A stretch of DNA of 64,000 nucleotides from assembly GCF_005222705.1 (NCBI RefSeq), contig NZ_STGF01000009.1, positions 180,976 through 244,975 on the forward strand, written 5' to 3'. Below, piece after piece: positions 44,451 to 53,424 of this stretch; positions within the stretch are counted from its first letter, which is position 1; the number at the start of each line of letters is the position of its first letter. The notes below the pieces were generated by a model, which saw only the letters and a list, made by a program, of their open reading frames with translations, did no database searches and had not been told where the DNA came from. This stretch comes from Paenibacillus sp. SY21-1 (GTDB taxonomy: Bacteria; Bacillota; Bacilli; Paenibacillales; Paenibacillaceae). A program made the translations under genes and the position numbers.

Positions 44451-46044
44451 CCGGCGGTTTCTTTTCTTTTTTGTCGCTTAACGCTTTCATGGCATAGGCG
44501 ATCGGAACCGGCAGCACGCTGAAGAAAATGGCCGAAACGATATTGGCCGTCGAGCCAACCGTCAACAGGGATATGCCGACGGCAACGCTGTTAAAGATCG
44601 CATGTGTGAACATGGCTGTAATGAAGCCGTACCTGACAAAAATAAAGCTGAACAGCAGTCCGATAATCATAAGCTCGAACAGTCTCGTCGTTGCCGGGTA
44701 GAACGGATACATGACATGGCCAAGCGCCCAGAAGAGCGTGGGCAGCAGCGCTGCGGCGAACGTATTTTTAAACCATCTGCGGAACAGTCCGATTCCGAAA
44801 AACCGGAAGACCGCTTCTTCGGAAATAGCCGCTGCCCAGGCAAGCACCGGCATAAGCCACAATACGCCCATATTGTATGGAGATTGCGTTACGTCGCTTG
44901 TGCCCCAGGTTCCGATCGTAAAGTGCAGCGCCAGAAAAATGACGGCTTGGATGGCGAACAGAATGACCGCAAACAAATAGGACAGTCCCATGCTGCGCCA
45001 TACGTATTCCCCGTAACCCTGCTGGCCGAAGCGAGGCCATACGGAGCGGCCCTGCGCCTTCCACAGGCCGTCTCCGGCCACCATGGATATATAGACGGAG
45101 GCTGCCATCGGAATTGTCATGAGGACGGTAAGGATAGCCGTGAACATAACCATTTGATCCGAGCCCGGAGTTTCGCCGAGCGAAGCGCGAATGCCGTCCA
45201 GCACGTTCATGTTCATAATGATATATGCAATAAAAAAAATGACCGTGAGCCAAATGCCGTATTTGAACGACGTGAACCGGCGATACAGGATCGCATACAC
45301 GATAGCGAGCACGAACAGGACGAAGCTCATGAACAGGTAGCCGAACCCTGTCAGAACGCCGGCGATCGAATCTTGGCCCTTAACATAGCTTCTGTAATCG
45401 GCAGGTGTCGTGAATGAAGGCTTGTATTTCGTAATGACCGGCTTGCCGTCGACGGCAAGAGCGGCAACCTCCAGGCCAAGCTTGGCGTCGCCTATGCTGT
45501 AGCCCGCCGGCTTGCTGTACCATTCCCCGTTTTCCACGAGCTGTCCATCGGCAATCTCGCCTTCGCGAAAGCTTTTGGAAATCAGGAAGTCTTGAATCAG
45601 CTTTGTTTTTTCTGCGTCGTTAAGCTCCTCATCGCCAATGAACAGGTTCCAGGCTACAATTTGCCCGCTTTCCATATGTACATAAACAAATCCGCGTCCT
45701 CCCGGCTGGAAGGATAACTCGACCTGATAGGTATCTGTAGGGAAGCTTGCGCTGAATTGCTCATTGTAGGCCGGCAGCAGCGCTTCCTTGGACAAATAAC
45801 CGTTCATGAGCTTATCCGATTGATGGACGGCCTTCGTTTTTGTAATCGCCATACCCGTTTGCTCTGTGGCAAACGCGGAGGCCAGCTCGCCGGCCTGGCT
45901 TTTCGTAATGGAGGGCTTGCTGTACTCGCCCGATTGGATGGCGCCGAACATGGGCACGATCTCGATAGCTACGTAGACGATAAGGCACGCCATAGCTGCC
46001 CATAGAAAACGTTTCCACTCATTAGGCTTGATTAGATCAACCAT
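44416..46044 (-). CDS. CPBP family intramembrane metalloprotease
   Basis: A 542-residue membrane protein. After one N-terminal helix comes a roughly 200-residue extracytoplasmic domain (about 35-225), then eight or so helices. The CPBP (Abi/CAAX protease-like) motifs are EEAVFRFFG with its two glutamates, then [10 protein letters not shown] and FTHAIFNSV. The large N-terminal domain is unusual for CPBP proteins and may bind a substrate or partner. ATG 46044 follows AGAGGTGAG. Confidence 0.85.
   Translation of the reverse strand: MVDLIKPNEWKRFLWAAMACLIVYVAIEIVPMFGAIQSGEYSKPSITKSQAGELASAFATEQTGMAITKTKAVHQSDKLMNGYLSKEALLPAYNEQFSASFPTDTYQVELSFQPGGRGFVYVHMESGQIVAWNLFIGDEELNDAEKTKLIQDFLISKSFREGEIADGQLVENGEWYSKPAGYSIGDAKLGLEVAALAVDGKPVITKYKPSFTTPADYRSYVKGQDSIAGVLTGFGYLFMSFVLFVLAIVYAILYRRFTSFKYGIWLTVIFFIAYIIMNMNVLDGIRASLGETPGSDQMVMFTAILTVLMTIPMAASVYISMVAGDGLWKAQGRSVWPRFGQQGYGEYVWRSMGLSYLFAVILFAIQAVIFLALHFTIGTWGTSDVTQSPYNMGVLWLMPVLAWAAAISEEAVFRFFGIGLFRRWFKNTFAAALLPTLFWALGHVMYPFYPATTRLFELMIIGLLFSFIFVRYGFITAMFTHAIFNSVAVGISLLTVGSTANIVSAIFFSVLPVPIAYAMKALSDKKEKKPPVTPTVPHLEKL
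44437..44473 (+). terminator. Terminator of uvrC, inside the CPBP gene
   Basis: AACCGTCGG (44437-44445) pairs with CCGGCGGTT (44451-44459), including one G-T pair, followed by TCTTTTCTTTTTT. It spans the uvrC stop codon and lies in the CPBP coding sequence. Confidence 0.8.
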
Positions 46045-46265
46045 GAACTCACCTCTGCATTAAAATATAGGTCATGCCGCTGCTCCTACCTTATCATATT
46101 ATTCCCTGATCGTTCCAATGAAAATGTCTGATTGCTTTCAATAACAAGCGAAATAATGATATCCGGCAAGCTTGATGCTCGCTATAGAGACACGCTGGCC
46201 TTTTTTGCGTCAAAATCGGCTGTTTTGTCGGGAATGCAAGCTTTATTCCATGAATGAAATGGGCG

Positions 46266-46271
46266 TATAAT
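46266..46271 (+). promoter_or_regulatory. Putative -10 box before the riboswitch
   Basis: A perfect TATAAT about 25 bases before the aptamer. A matching -35 box is weak (TTTATT near 46242). Confidence 0.4.
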
Positions 46272-46289
46272 CGTTTACGTCACAGCAAT

Positions 46290-46478
46290 TGAATAGCAAA
46301 GCCGAATTTCCATAGGAAAACGGGGGAACCATAAAGCTGCTTGCAAGGCAAGCCTTCTCAGAAGAGGGGCGTGCCGAACGAGTCGCATGGGGTGAATTCG
46401 AGCGGGCCGGAAGGCCGTAATACGCTTGATAGGGCCGCCTGTCCAGGCCCGAATCCGTCAGCTAACCTCGAAGGCTTG
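46290..46478 (+). promoter_or_regulatory. c-di-AMP riboswitch (ydaO/yuaA class)
   Basis: Hallmark conserved blocks are present in order: GGGGGAACC (46322-46330), GGGGTGAATTC (46389-46399) and the segment at 46448-46470 containing CGTCAGCTAACCTCG. The element precedes a potassium uptake operon, the best-known target: c-di-AMP binding turns K+ importer expression off. A hairpin at 46513-46550 (CATTCCCG/CGGGAATG) and a T8 run at 46611-46618 lie in the expression platform. Confidence 0.9.
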
Positions 46479-46676
46479 TATGGAGCAGGACTCATCGCAC
46501 GAGGACCTTTTACCATTCCCGTTGAACGCCGCTAGCGAGCCGGCGGGAATGCAGTCGCAAGCGAGCCGTGCCATTTCCGATGGCCGGTGACGATTGCGCT
46601 TGTTCCAGTGCTTTTTTTTGTGCCTGACCTCCGGCTCCATTTGGCGCGAACATCGATGAGTAAAGTAGGCTGATGC

Positions 46677-48017
46677 ATGAAACTAAACTGGAGTGTTCTT
46701 GAATGGTCGCCTCCGCGCATTCTGGTCTGCGGATTCGCCGTCATTATTTTGCTTGGCGCGTTTCTGCTCTCGCTTCCGATGGCCAGCAGCACGGGAGAGC
46801 GGCTTCCATTTATCGACGCTCTGTTCACCGCAACGTCCGCTACCTGCGTCACCGGACTCGTTGTTGTCGATACAGGGACATATTTCTCTATATGGGGACA
46901 AATTATACTGATGGTTCTTTTTCAGCTTGGCGGACTCGGCTTTATGACGATGGCGACGCTTGTCGCGCTGGTGCTTAGAAAAAAAATCTCCTTGCGCGAA
47001 CGGCTGATTCTGCAAGAGGCCATGAATCAATCGAGCATGGAGGGCATCGTCCGTCTGATTCGCAGAGTGATCATTTATTCGTTAACGATTGAGTTTATCG
47101 GCTTTCTGCTCTTTTCCCTTCGTTTTATGATCGACATGCCGCCCGGCAAAGCGATGTTCTTCGGCGCATTCCATGCCGTGTCGCTGTTCAACAATGCGGG
47201 CTTTGACATTTTCGGCGATTACCGGAGCCTTACTCTTTATGTAACCGATCCGGTCATCAATCTAACCGCAATTCTGCTGATCGTTACCGGCGGACTCGGC
47301 TTCGTCGTCATTGCCGACCTTCTGGATTTTCGTAAAAATCGCCGCCTGTCGCTGCACAGCAAAGTTGTGCTGACGATGACCGGCTCCCTGCTTGCGGCAG
47401 GAACGATCGTTATATTTATTTTTGAGTTCTCCAACGTCAAAACGCTCGGCTCGCTTGATCTGGCCGGCAAGGCATGGGCTTCCTTCTTCCAGTCGGCAAC
47501 GCCGCGCACGGCGGGGGCCAATACGCTTGATTTTGCGGCGCTTCGCCAGGCAACCTTGTTTTTTATCATTATATTGATGTTTATCGGGGCTTCGCCCGGC
47601 TCGACGGGCGGCGGCATCAAGACGACGACGTTCGCGACGCTGATCGGCGCCGCCATCTCGATGATACGCGGCCGCGAGGATATCGTTTTTTTTCGTTACC
47701 GGCTGGGGAAGGACAGAATTTTCAAGGCGCTGACGATTACGCTCATTTCGCTTGCGCTTGTAATCGTCGTTACAATGATTCTTTCTATGTCGGAGGATCA
47801 GCTGTTTATTCATCTGTTGTTTGAAGCTACTTCGGCCTTTGGCACGGTGGGCCTTTCGGTCGGCGTAACGCCGGAGCTGTCCATATTCGGCAAAATAGTC
47901 GTTGCGCTCACCATGTTCGCCGGACGGCTCGGCCCGCTGACGCTGGCTTATGCGCTCGGGCCGCGCGCCGAGAAAGAAGTCTACCGGTATCCGGAAGGCA
48001 AAATCACGATTGGATAG
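46677..48017 (+). CDS. ktrB: Ktr potassium uptake channel subunit
   Basis: A 446-residue TrkH/KtrB-family membrane protein with four pore repeats. Selectivity-filter-like segments include ATSATCVTGL, FNNAGFDIFG, SPGSTGGGIKT and SAFGTVGLSVG. It forms the K+ translocating part gated by KtrA. It is downstream of the c-di-AMP riboswitch. ATG 46677 has only a weak ribosome site (TAAAGTAGG). Confidence 0.9.
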   Translation: MKLNWSVLEWSPPRILVCGFAVIILLGAFLLSLPMASSTGERLPFIDALFTATSATCVTGLVVVDTGTYFSIWGQIILMVLFQLGGLGFMTMATLVALVLRKKISLRERLILQEAMNQSSMEGIVRLIRRVIIYSLTIEFIGFLLFSLRFMIDMPPGKAMFFGAFHAVSLFNNAGFDIFGDYRSLTLYVTDPVINLTAILLIVTGGLGFVVIADLLDFRKNRRLSLHSKVVLTMTGSLLAAGTIVIFIFEFSNVKTLGSLDLAGKAWASFFQSATPRTAGANTLDFAALRQATLFFIIILMFIGASPGSTGGGIKTTTFATLIGAAISMIRGREDIVFFRYRLGKDRIFKALTITLISLALVIVVTMILSMSEDQLFIHLLFEATSAFGTVGLSVGVTPELSIFGKIVVALTMFAGRLGPLTLAYALGPRAEKEVYRYPEGKITIG

Positions 48018-48029
48018 GGGATATTGCAA

Positions 48030-48698
48030 GTGGGGATGAAAAAAAATCAGTTTGTAATCGTTGGCCTAGGGCGCTTCGGATCGAGTCTTGCCAAGGAGCT
48101 GATCGAGCTGGGGCATGAGGTGCTCGGCATCGACAAGGACGAGGAAGCGGTGCAGGAAATGAGCAGCAAGCTGACCTTTGCCGTATCGGCAGACTGCACG
48201 GACGAGGAGACGCTGCGATCGCTTGGCGTACGAAATTTCGACTGCGGCGTCGTAGCGATCGGCGATGACATTCAGGCGAGCATTCTGACGACGATTCTGC
48301 TGAAGGACTTGGGCGTCAAAAAGGTTGTCGCCAAGGCGATGAGCGAATTGCATGGACGCGTACTGGAGAAAATCGGCGTAGACCGCGTCGTATATCCCGA
48401 ACGAGACATGGGCATCCGCGTCGCCCATCAGCTCGTATCCCCTAACCTGCTCGACTATATTGAGCTGTCCAAGGATTACACGATAGCCGAGCTGGCCGTG
48501 CCGCACTGCCTGAACGGCAAATCGCTCCACGACATCAATCCGCGCGCCCGCTTCGGCTGCAGCATCGTGGCGATCAACAAGCCCGGCGGCATCATTATTG
48601 CGCCGACTGCGGCGGATGTGCTGTCCGAACGCGATGTCATGGTTATTATCGGCACCAACGATCAAATCGAGGATTTTGAATCGACGGTCATTAAATAG
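48030..48698 (+). CDS. ktrA: Ktr potassium uptake regulatory subunit
   Basis: A 222-residue RCK protein: an RCK_N nucleotide-binding Rossmann domain (VIVGLGRFGSSLAKEL, then VLGIDKDEEAV) and an RCK_C domain from about 140. It binds ATP/ADP to gate KtrB, and RCK_C domains of this type can bind c-di-AMP. GTG 48030 is chosen for TAGGGGA upstream; ATG 48036 is also possible. Confidence 0.9.
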   Translation: MGMKKNQFVIVGLGRFGSSLAKELIELGHEVLGIDKDEEAVQEMSSKLTFAVSADCTDEETLRSLGVRNFDCGVVAIGDDIQASILTTILLKDLGVKKVVAKAMSELHGRVLEKIGVDRVVYPERDMGIRVAHQLVSPNLLDYIELSKDYTIAELAVPHCLNGKSLHDINPRARFGCSIVAINKPGGIIIAPTAADVLSERDVMVIIGTNDQIEDFESTVIK

Positions 48699-48744
48699 CG
48701 CAAGGAAGGCGTTAGCCGTTTGCGCTTGCAGCATCATGGCAAAA

Positions 48745-48786
48745 ATAAGGACAGCGGCTCGGTTCGGCCAGAGCTGCTGTCCTTAT
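48745..48786. terminator. Bidirectional terminator after ktrA
   Basis: ATAAGGACAGC pairs with GCTGTCCTTAT, with inner GGCTC/GAGCT pairing. It lies between ktrA (+) and the LysR-type gene (-). Confidence 0.75.
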
Positions 48787-48813
48787 ACGTTTGCGCGGTG
48801 GCTGTCGGCCCGG

Positions 48814-49707
48814 TCAAGCCCGGGGGAAGCTCGCCGCAAGTCCGCTTATCCAGTGACGAACAGACGGGCTTAAAGCGGCCGAATCGGCATGAATAAGCGA
48901 GGTCGTGCGCTTCGTTTCCTCCAGCTCTCTGATCGGTGCGACGAGCAGGTCGTTATCCTCCAGCAGCTGATCATGCAAATAAGATTGAGGAAGCAGCGTT
49001 GCCGCCCTGCATGTATGAAGCAGCCGGATAATCGCTTCGAACGAATCGATTTCCATACGGACATCGGGCTGCAAATGATATTTTACGAAAAGCTCGTCGG
49101 TTTGCAGCCTGTACCAGGTTCCTTTGGAGAACAAAATCATCGGCATGCCGGTCAGATCCTGTATGCCAAGCTGTCCTTTGTCCGTCACAATGTGATTGCG
49201 CGGCAGGACGAGCGACAGATGATCCTCGAACAGCGGGATGCAGCGGAGCGTAGAGTCCTCTATGCCCGACGCGACGATCCCGATGTCGGCTTTATGATCG
49301 CGGACGAGCGAGACGATTTCATGCGTTTTGCCGGTGACCGCCTTAATATCGATTTCGGGGTGCGCCTGAGTCAACGTCCGGATGAGCCCGGGCAGCGTCG
49401 TCTGCAGCGTGGTCAGGCTTGCGCCGATCGTCAGCGTCGTATGCTCGGCCGAGCTGAATTCGGATACGGTCTGCAAATATTTGCGATGAAGCTGGCGCAG
49501 CTCAAGCGCGTATTCGTACGTCAGCTGGCCGATACGCGTCAGCTCCAGCCGCTTGCCTATCCGCTTGAACAGCGGAACGCCGATCTCCTGCTCAAGCTTG
49601 GCTATTTTGCGCGATAGGGCGGGCTGGGACAGGTTGAGCAGGGCTGAAGCCTTGTTCATGCTGGATTGCTCGACGATGACGGTGAACACATGCATCTCTT
49701 CGTTCAT
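48814..49707 (-). CDS. LysR family transcriptional regulator
   Basis: A 297-residue LysR protein: winged HTH at about 1-60 (SSMNKASALLNLSQPALSRKIAKLEQEIGVPLFKR) and effector domain from about 90. It is divergent from sdhCAB with a 201-bp shared region holding phased TTATAA sites, so control of succinate dehydrogenase is a reasonable guess. It does not look close enough to CcpC to use that name. Confidence 0.85.
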   Translation of the reverse strand: MNEEMHVFTVIVEQSSMNKASALLNLSQPALSRKIAKLEQEIGVPLFKRIGKRLELTRIGQLTYEYALELRQLHRKYLQTVSEFSSAEHTTLTIGASLTTLQTTLPGLIRTLTQAHPEIDIKAVTGKTHEIVSLVRDHKADIGIVASGIEDSTLRCIPLFEDHLSLVLPRNHIVTDKGQLGIQDLTGMPMILFSKGTWYRLQTDELFVKYHLQPDVRMEIDSFEAIIRLLHTCRAATLLPQSYLHDQLLEDNDLLVAPIRELEETKRTTSLIHADSAALSPSVRHWISGLAASFPRA

Positions 49708-49732
49708 ACAAGCTACCCCTTATGTCATTTTG

Positions 49733-49770
49733 TTATAAGAAATTATAAAAAATAAGCAATACCATTATAA
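49733..49770. promoter_or_regulatory. Candidate LysR operator upstream of sdhC
   Basis: TTATAA at 49733, 49743 and 49765: spacings of 10 and 22 bp put all three on one DNA face. It lies just before the LysR gene start and 50-90 bp upstream of the sdh promoter. Confidence 0.4.
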
Positions 49771-49819
49771 GCGTAAAAGGAGTAGGATGGGAAGTGTGAC
49801 TAATGTGTGTCGGAATTTG

Positions 49820-49848
49820 TTGACGGAGAAACAGGCTGGGGGTACAAT
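49820..49848 (+). promoter_or_regulatory. sdhCAB promoter
   Basis: TTGACG (49820-49825) and TACAAT (49843-49848) with a 17-base spacer, 60 bp before sdhC. Confidence 0.65.
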
Positions 49849-49908
49849 GTAGAATGATTTGTCCAAAACAACAGACATCACTTAAGTACTGAAAGGAGAA
49901 GGAAAGAA

Positions 49909-50580
49909 ATGTTAGGAAATTCGTATTTCTCGCGCAAGCTTCACTCATTGCTCGGGATCATCCCGCTCGGCGGCTTTATCGTCGTGCATGCTCTGACCAA
50001 CTACCAGGCATATGAGCGCGGTCCCGAAGGCTTCAGCAATGGCGTGCATTTGATCAACAGCTTGCCTCTCATTCCGCTGCTTGAAATTTTCGGTATTTAT
50101 CTCCCGTTATTGTTCCACGGCATCTACGGTCTCTACGTAGCGTACCAGTCGAACTCGAATACCGGGCGCTTCAAGTATGGACGGAACTGGGCGTTCACCG
50201 CGCAGCGTATTACGGGGGTTATTACCTTTGTATTCGTGTTCTGGCATGTGTACCAAACTCGCCTCCAAGTATACCTTGGCGAAATCACGCATGAGGAATT
50301 AGGTTCCACGATGCATCATATCGCGAGCAATCCTACCTACTTCGTGCTGTATGTGATCGGCGTGCTTGCCGCGGTATTCCATTTCAGCAACGGCTTGTGG
50401 GCGTTCCTGATCAGCTGGGGCATTACGGTTAACCCGCGGGCGCAACGCATCTCCTCTTATATTTGTATGGGCGTTTTTGTGATCGTTTCCGCATTGTTCA
50501 TTCTTTCACTGGTCGCGTTTACAGGCGATGAGTTCAAGGAAGTTGCGAATGCCGCATCGGCAGTAGCAGCTATTCGTTAG
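49909..50580 (+). CDS. sdhC: Succinate dehydrogenase cytochrome b558 subunit
   Basis: A 223-residue membrane anchor with five hydrophobic segments and histidines for two hemes (VVHALTN, FHGIYGLY, FWHVYQTR, FHFSNGLWAF). This single-anchor, di-heme type passes electrons to menaquinone. ATG 49909 follows AAAGGAGAAGG. First gene of sdhCAB. Confidence 0.95.
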   Translation: MLGNSYFSRKLHSLLGIIPLGGFIVVHALTNYQAYERGPEGFSNGVHLINSLPLIPLLEIFGIYLPLLFHGIYGLYVAYQSNSNTGRFKYGRNWAFTAQRITGVITFVFVFWHVYQTRLQVYLGEITHEELGSTMHHIASNPTYFVLYVIGVLAAVFHFSNGLWAFLISWGITVNPRAQRISSYICMGVFVIVSALFILSLVAFTGDEFKEVANAASAVAAIR

Positions 50581-50604
50581 TTCGTAGACAAGGAGTGAAG
50601 CGTT

Positions 50605-52362
50605 ATGGCTAAAAATAAAGTTATTATCGTCGGCGGCGGTCTGGCTGGTCTGATGGCGACCATCAAGGCAGCGGAAGCTGGCGTTCATGTAGATTTGTTC
50701 TCGCTTGTTCCGGTCAAGCGTTCCCATTCCGTATGCGCGCAAGGCGGCATTAACGGCGCGGTTAACACAAAAGGCGAAGGCGACTCGCCGTGGGAGCACT
50801 TTGACGATACCGTGTACGGCGGTGACTTTCTTGCCAATCAGCCGCCCGTTAAAGCAATGTGCGACGCAGCGCCTGGCATTATTCACCTGATGGACCGGAT
50901 GGGCGTTATGTTCAGCCGTACAGCTGAAGGCTTGCTCGACTTCCGTCGTTTCGGCGGTACAAAGCACTCCCGTACAGCGTTCGCCGGCGCGACAACCGGT
51001 CAGCAATTGCTGTATGCGCTGGACGAGCAGGTTCGTCGCTGGGAAGCAGCCGGCCTTGTAACGAAATTCGAGCACTGGGAATTTCTTGGCGCCGTAGTTG
51101 ACGACGATGGCGTATGCCGCGGCGTGTCGGCACAGGATTTGCGTTCGATGGAAGTGCATACGGTTCGCGCGGATGCGGTCATTCTTGCTTCTGGCGGTCC
51201 CGGCATTATTTTCGGCAAAACAACAAATTCCGTTATCAATACCGGTACTGCGGCAAGCGCCGTGTATCAGCAGGGCGTTAACTACGCGAACGGCGAATTT
51301 ATTCAAATTCACCCGACGGCGATTCCGGGCGACGACAAGCTTCGTCTCATGAGTGAATCGGCGCGCGGCGAAGGCGGCCGGATCTGGACGTACAAAGACG
51401 GCAAGCCTTGGTATTTCCTCGAAGAAAAATACCCGGCTTACGGCAACCTGGTACCGCGGGATATTGCGACTCGCGAAATCTTCAGCGTATGCGTTGACGA
51501 GAAGCTTGGCATTAACGGCGAGAACATGGTTTACCTCGACTTGTCGCACAAAGATCCGAAGGAGCTTGACGTCAAGCTGGGCGGCATTATCGAAATTTAT
51601 GAGAAGTTCATGGGCGACGATCCGCGTAAAATACCGATGAAAATCTTCCCTGGCGTTCACTATTCGATGGGCGGCATGTGGGTCGATTACAATCAAATGA
51701 CCAACGTTCCGGGCTTGTTCGCAGCAGGCGAGTGCGAGTATCAATACCACGGCGCGAACCGTCTGGGAGCCAACTCGCTGTTGTCCGCTATTTTCGGCGG
51801 CATGGTAGCCGGTCCTAAAGCGGTAGAATACATCAAAGGCCTTAAAAAATCGGCCGAAGATGTTGCCTCCTCCGTATTCGAGCGCGAAACTAAACGCCAT
51901 ACGGACAAATACAACAGCATTCTGAAAATGAACGGCAACGAGAATGCTTACGTAATTCATAAAGAGCTTGGCGAGTGGATGACCAACAACATGACGGTTG
52001 TACGGTTCAATGACAAGCTTGAAGCGACCATCGCCAAAATCAAAGAACTGAAGCAGCGCTATACGGCTATCAATATTAACGATTCGGCTGGCTGGAACAA
52101 CGCAGGCGTTGCCTTCACCCGCCAATTGTGGAACATGCTTGAGCTGTCCGAGGCGATGACGCTTGGCGCGCTACTGCGCAACGAGAGCCGCGGCGCTCAC
52201 TACAAGCCGGATTTCCCTGACCGCGACGACGATCAGTTCATGAAAACGACGATCGCCAAGTGGACGAAGGAAGGTCCGCAAATCTCCTACGAGGATATCG
52301 ACGTAAGCTTGATCAAGCCTCGTAAGCGCGATTACTCCAGCGATAAGAAGAAAGGAGAATAA
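50605..52362 (+). CDS. sdhA: Succinate dehydrogenase flavoprotein subunit
   Basis: A 585-residue flavoprotein that oxidises succinate to fumarate. It has the FAD motif VGGGLAGL, the covalent-FAD histidine segment RSHSVCAQGGI, and the active-site region FIQIHPTAI with FPGVHYSMGGMWVD. ATG 50605 follows AAGGAGTG. Between sdhC and sdhB in one operon. Confidence 0.97.
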   Translation: MAKNKVIIVGGGLAGLMATIKAAEAGVHVDLFSLVPVKRSHSVCAQGGINGAVNTKGEGDSPWEHFDDTVYGGDFLANQPPVKAMCDAAPGIIHLMDRMGVMFSRTAEGLLDFRRFGGTKHSRTAFAGATTGQQLLYALDEQVRRWEAAGLVTKFEHWEFLGAVVDDDGVCRGVSAQDLRSMEVHTVRADAVILASGGPGIIFGKTTNSVINTGTAASAVYQQGVNYANGEFIQIHPTAIPGDDKLRLMSESARGEGGRIWTYKDGKPWYFLEEKYPAYGNLVPRDIATREIFSVCVDEKLGINGENMVYLDLSHKDPKELDVKLGGIIEIYEKFMGDDPRKIPMKIFPGVHYSMGGMWVDYNQMTNVPGLFAAGECEYQYHGANRLGANSLLSAIFGGMVAGPKAVEYIKGLKKSAEDVASSVFERETKRHTDKYNSILKMNGNENAYVIHKELGEWMTNNMTVVRFNDKLEATIAKIKELKQRYTAININDSAGWNNAGVAFTRQLWNMLELSEAMTLGALLRNESRGAHYKPDFPDRDDDQFMKTTIAKWTKEGPQISYEDIDVSLIKPRKRDYSSDKKKGE

Positions 52363-52365
52363 CCT

Positions 52366-53130
52366 GTGTCCCAATCAACTGTCGTGAATAAAACGGTCAA
52401 GTTTATTATTACGCGTCAGGATACGCCTGAATCCAAGCCTTATACGGAAGAATTCGAAATCCCGTACCGCGCCAATATGAACGTTATTAGCGGCCTGATG
52501 GAAATTCAGCGAAATCCGAAAAAAGCAGACGGATCGAACACAGCTCCTGTATGCTGGGATTCCAACTGTCTTGAGGAAGTCTGCGGCGCCTGCTCGATGG
52601 TCATTAACGGCAAGCCGCGTCAAGCGTGCAGCGCCCTCATCGACAAGCTGGAGCAGCCAATCCGTCTGGAGCCGATGAAAACCTTCCCTGTCGTGCGCGA
52701 CCTCGTTATCAATCGTGAGCGCATGTTCGGAGCGCTCAAGCGCGTGAAGGCATGGATTCCGATTGACGGCACCTACGATCTTGGGCCTGGTCCGCGTATG
52801 GCGGAAACGAAGCGCCAATGGGCCTATGAGCTGTCGAAATGCATGACGTGCGGCGTCTGCCTGGAAGCTTGCCCGAACGTGAACGACCGCAGCAGCTTTA
52901 TTGGTCCTGCGGCTGTGTCCCAGGTTCGTCTGTTCAACGCTCACCCGACGGGCGAGATGAACAAGGAAGAGCGGCTGGACGCGCTCATGTCCGACGGCGG
53001 TATCGAAGGCTGCGGCAACTCGCAAAACTGCGTACGCGCATGTCCGAAGGGCATTCCGCTGACAACGTCGATCGCGGCTATCAACAAGGATACGACCAAA
53101 CATCTGTTCAAGAAATGGCTTGGCGTATAA
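52366..53130 (+). CDS. sdhB: Succinate dehydrogenase iron-sulfur subunit
   Basis: A 254-residue subunit carrying three clusters: the plant-type 2Fe-2S site (CLEEVCGAC and a later Cys in RQAC), and two ferredoxin-type sites (CMTCGVCLEACP and CGNSQNCVRACPKG). GTG 52366 lies 3 bases after the sdhA stop and follows AAAGGAGAA. Confidence 0.97.
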   Translation: MSQSTVVNKTVKFIITRQDTPESKPYTEEFEIPYRANMNVISGLMEIQRNPKKADGSNTAPVCWDSNCLEEVCGACSMVINGKPRQACSALIDKLEQPIRLEPMKTFPVVRDLVINRERMFGALKRVKAWIPIDGTYDLGPGPRMAETKRQWAYELSKCMTCGVCLEACPNVNDRSSFIGPAAVSQVRLFNAHPTGEMNKEERLDALMSDGGIEGCGNSQNCVRACPKGIPLTTSIAAINKDTTKHLFKKWLGV

Positions 53131-53161
53131 TCGCAGCCAGTTGAACGGTAAATGGCTAGTA

Positions 53162-53210
53162 ATGTCTGCTGCAGAGCCCAATTCATTCGGCTGTGCAGCG
53201 GACTTTTTTA
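53162..53210 (+). terminator. Terminator of sdhCAB
   Basis: GTCTGCTGCA pairs with TGCAGCGGAC, inner AGCC/GGCT, then TTTTTTA. Confidence 0.85.
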
Positions 53211-53361
53211 TGTTTGTGGGACGACATTGTCCGAATACCTGCGGCTGGTCTTCATTGTCCGCCATGCAGTTGAGGTTAGAGTATGATCAAACGGAAAGGA
53301 TACAATAAACTTCAGCTAGCGATAGCTATATGAGAGATCATTTTCCAAATCACCAAATGAA

Positions 53362-53380
53362 ATTGATAATTATTATCAAT
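53362..53380. promoter_or_regulatory. Fur box before the endonuclease Q-like gene
   Basis: ATTGATAATTATTATCAAT is a near-perfect palindrome matching the 7-1-7 Fur consensus (TGATAATnATTATCA). It ends 44 bp before the start codon of the next gene. Iron repression by Fur is therefore expected. Confidence 0.8.
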
Positions 53381-53424
53381 GATATAAGATCAACGGATAC
53401 TTGTCAATATGAGGAGGGACGAAG

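Noticed and set aside
46140..46215. Terminator-like T run near 46201
   Set aside because: No convincing stem next to the T run; stretches around it do not pair well.
50506..52125. 539-codon minus-strand frame opposite sdhA
   Set aside because: Shadow frame of a highly biased gene; sdhA motifs are intact on the plus strand.
53363..53388. TTGATA and TATAAG as a promoter for the endonuclease Q gene
   Set aside because: The spacer would be only 14 bases, too short for sigma-A.
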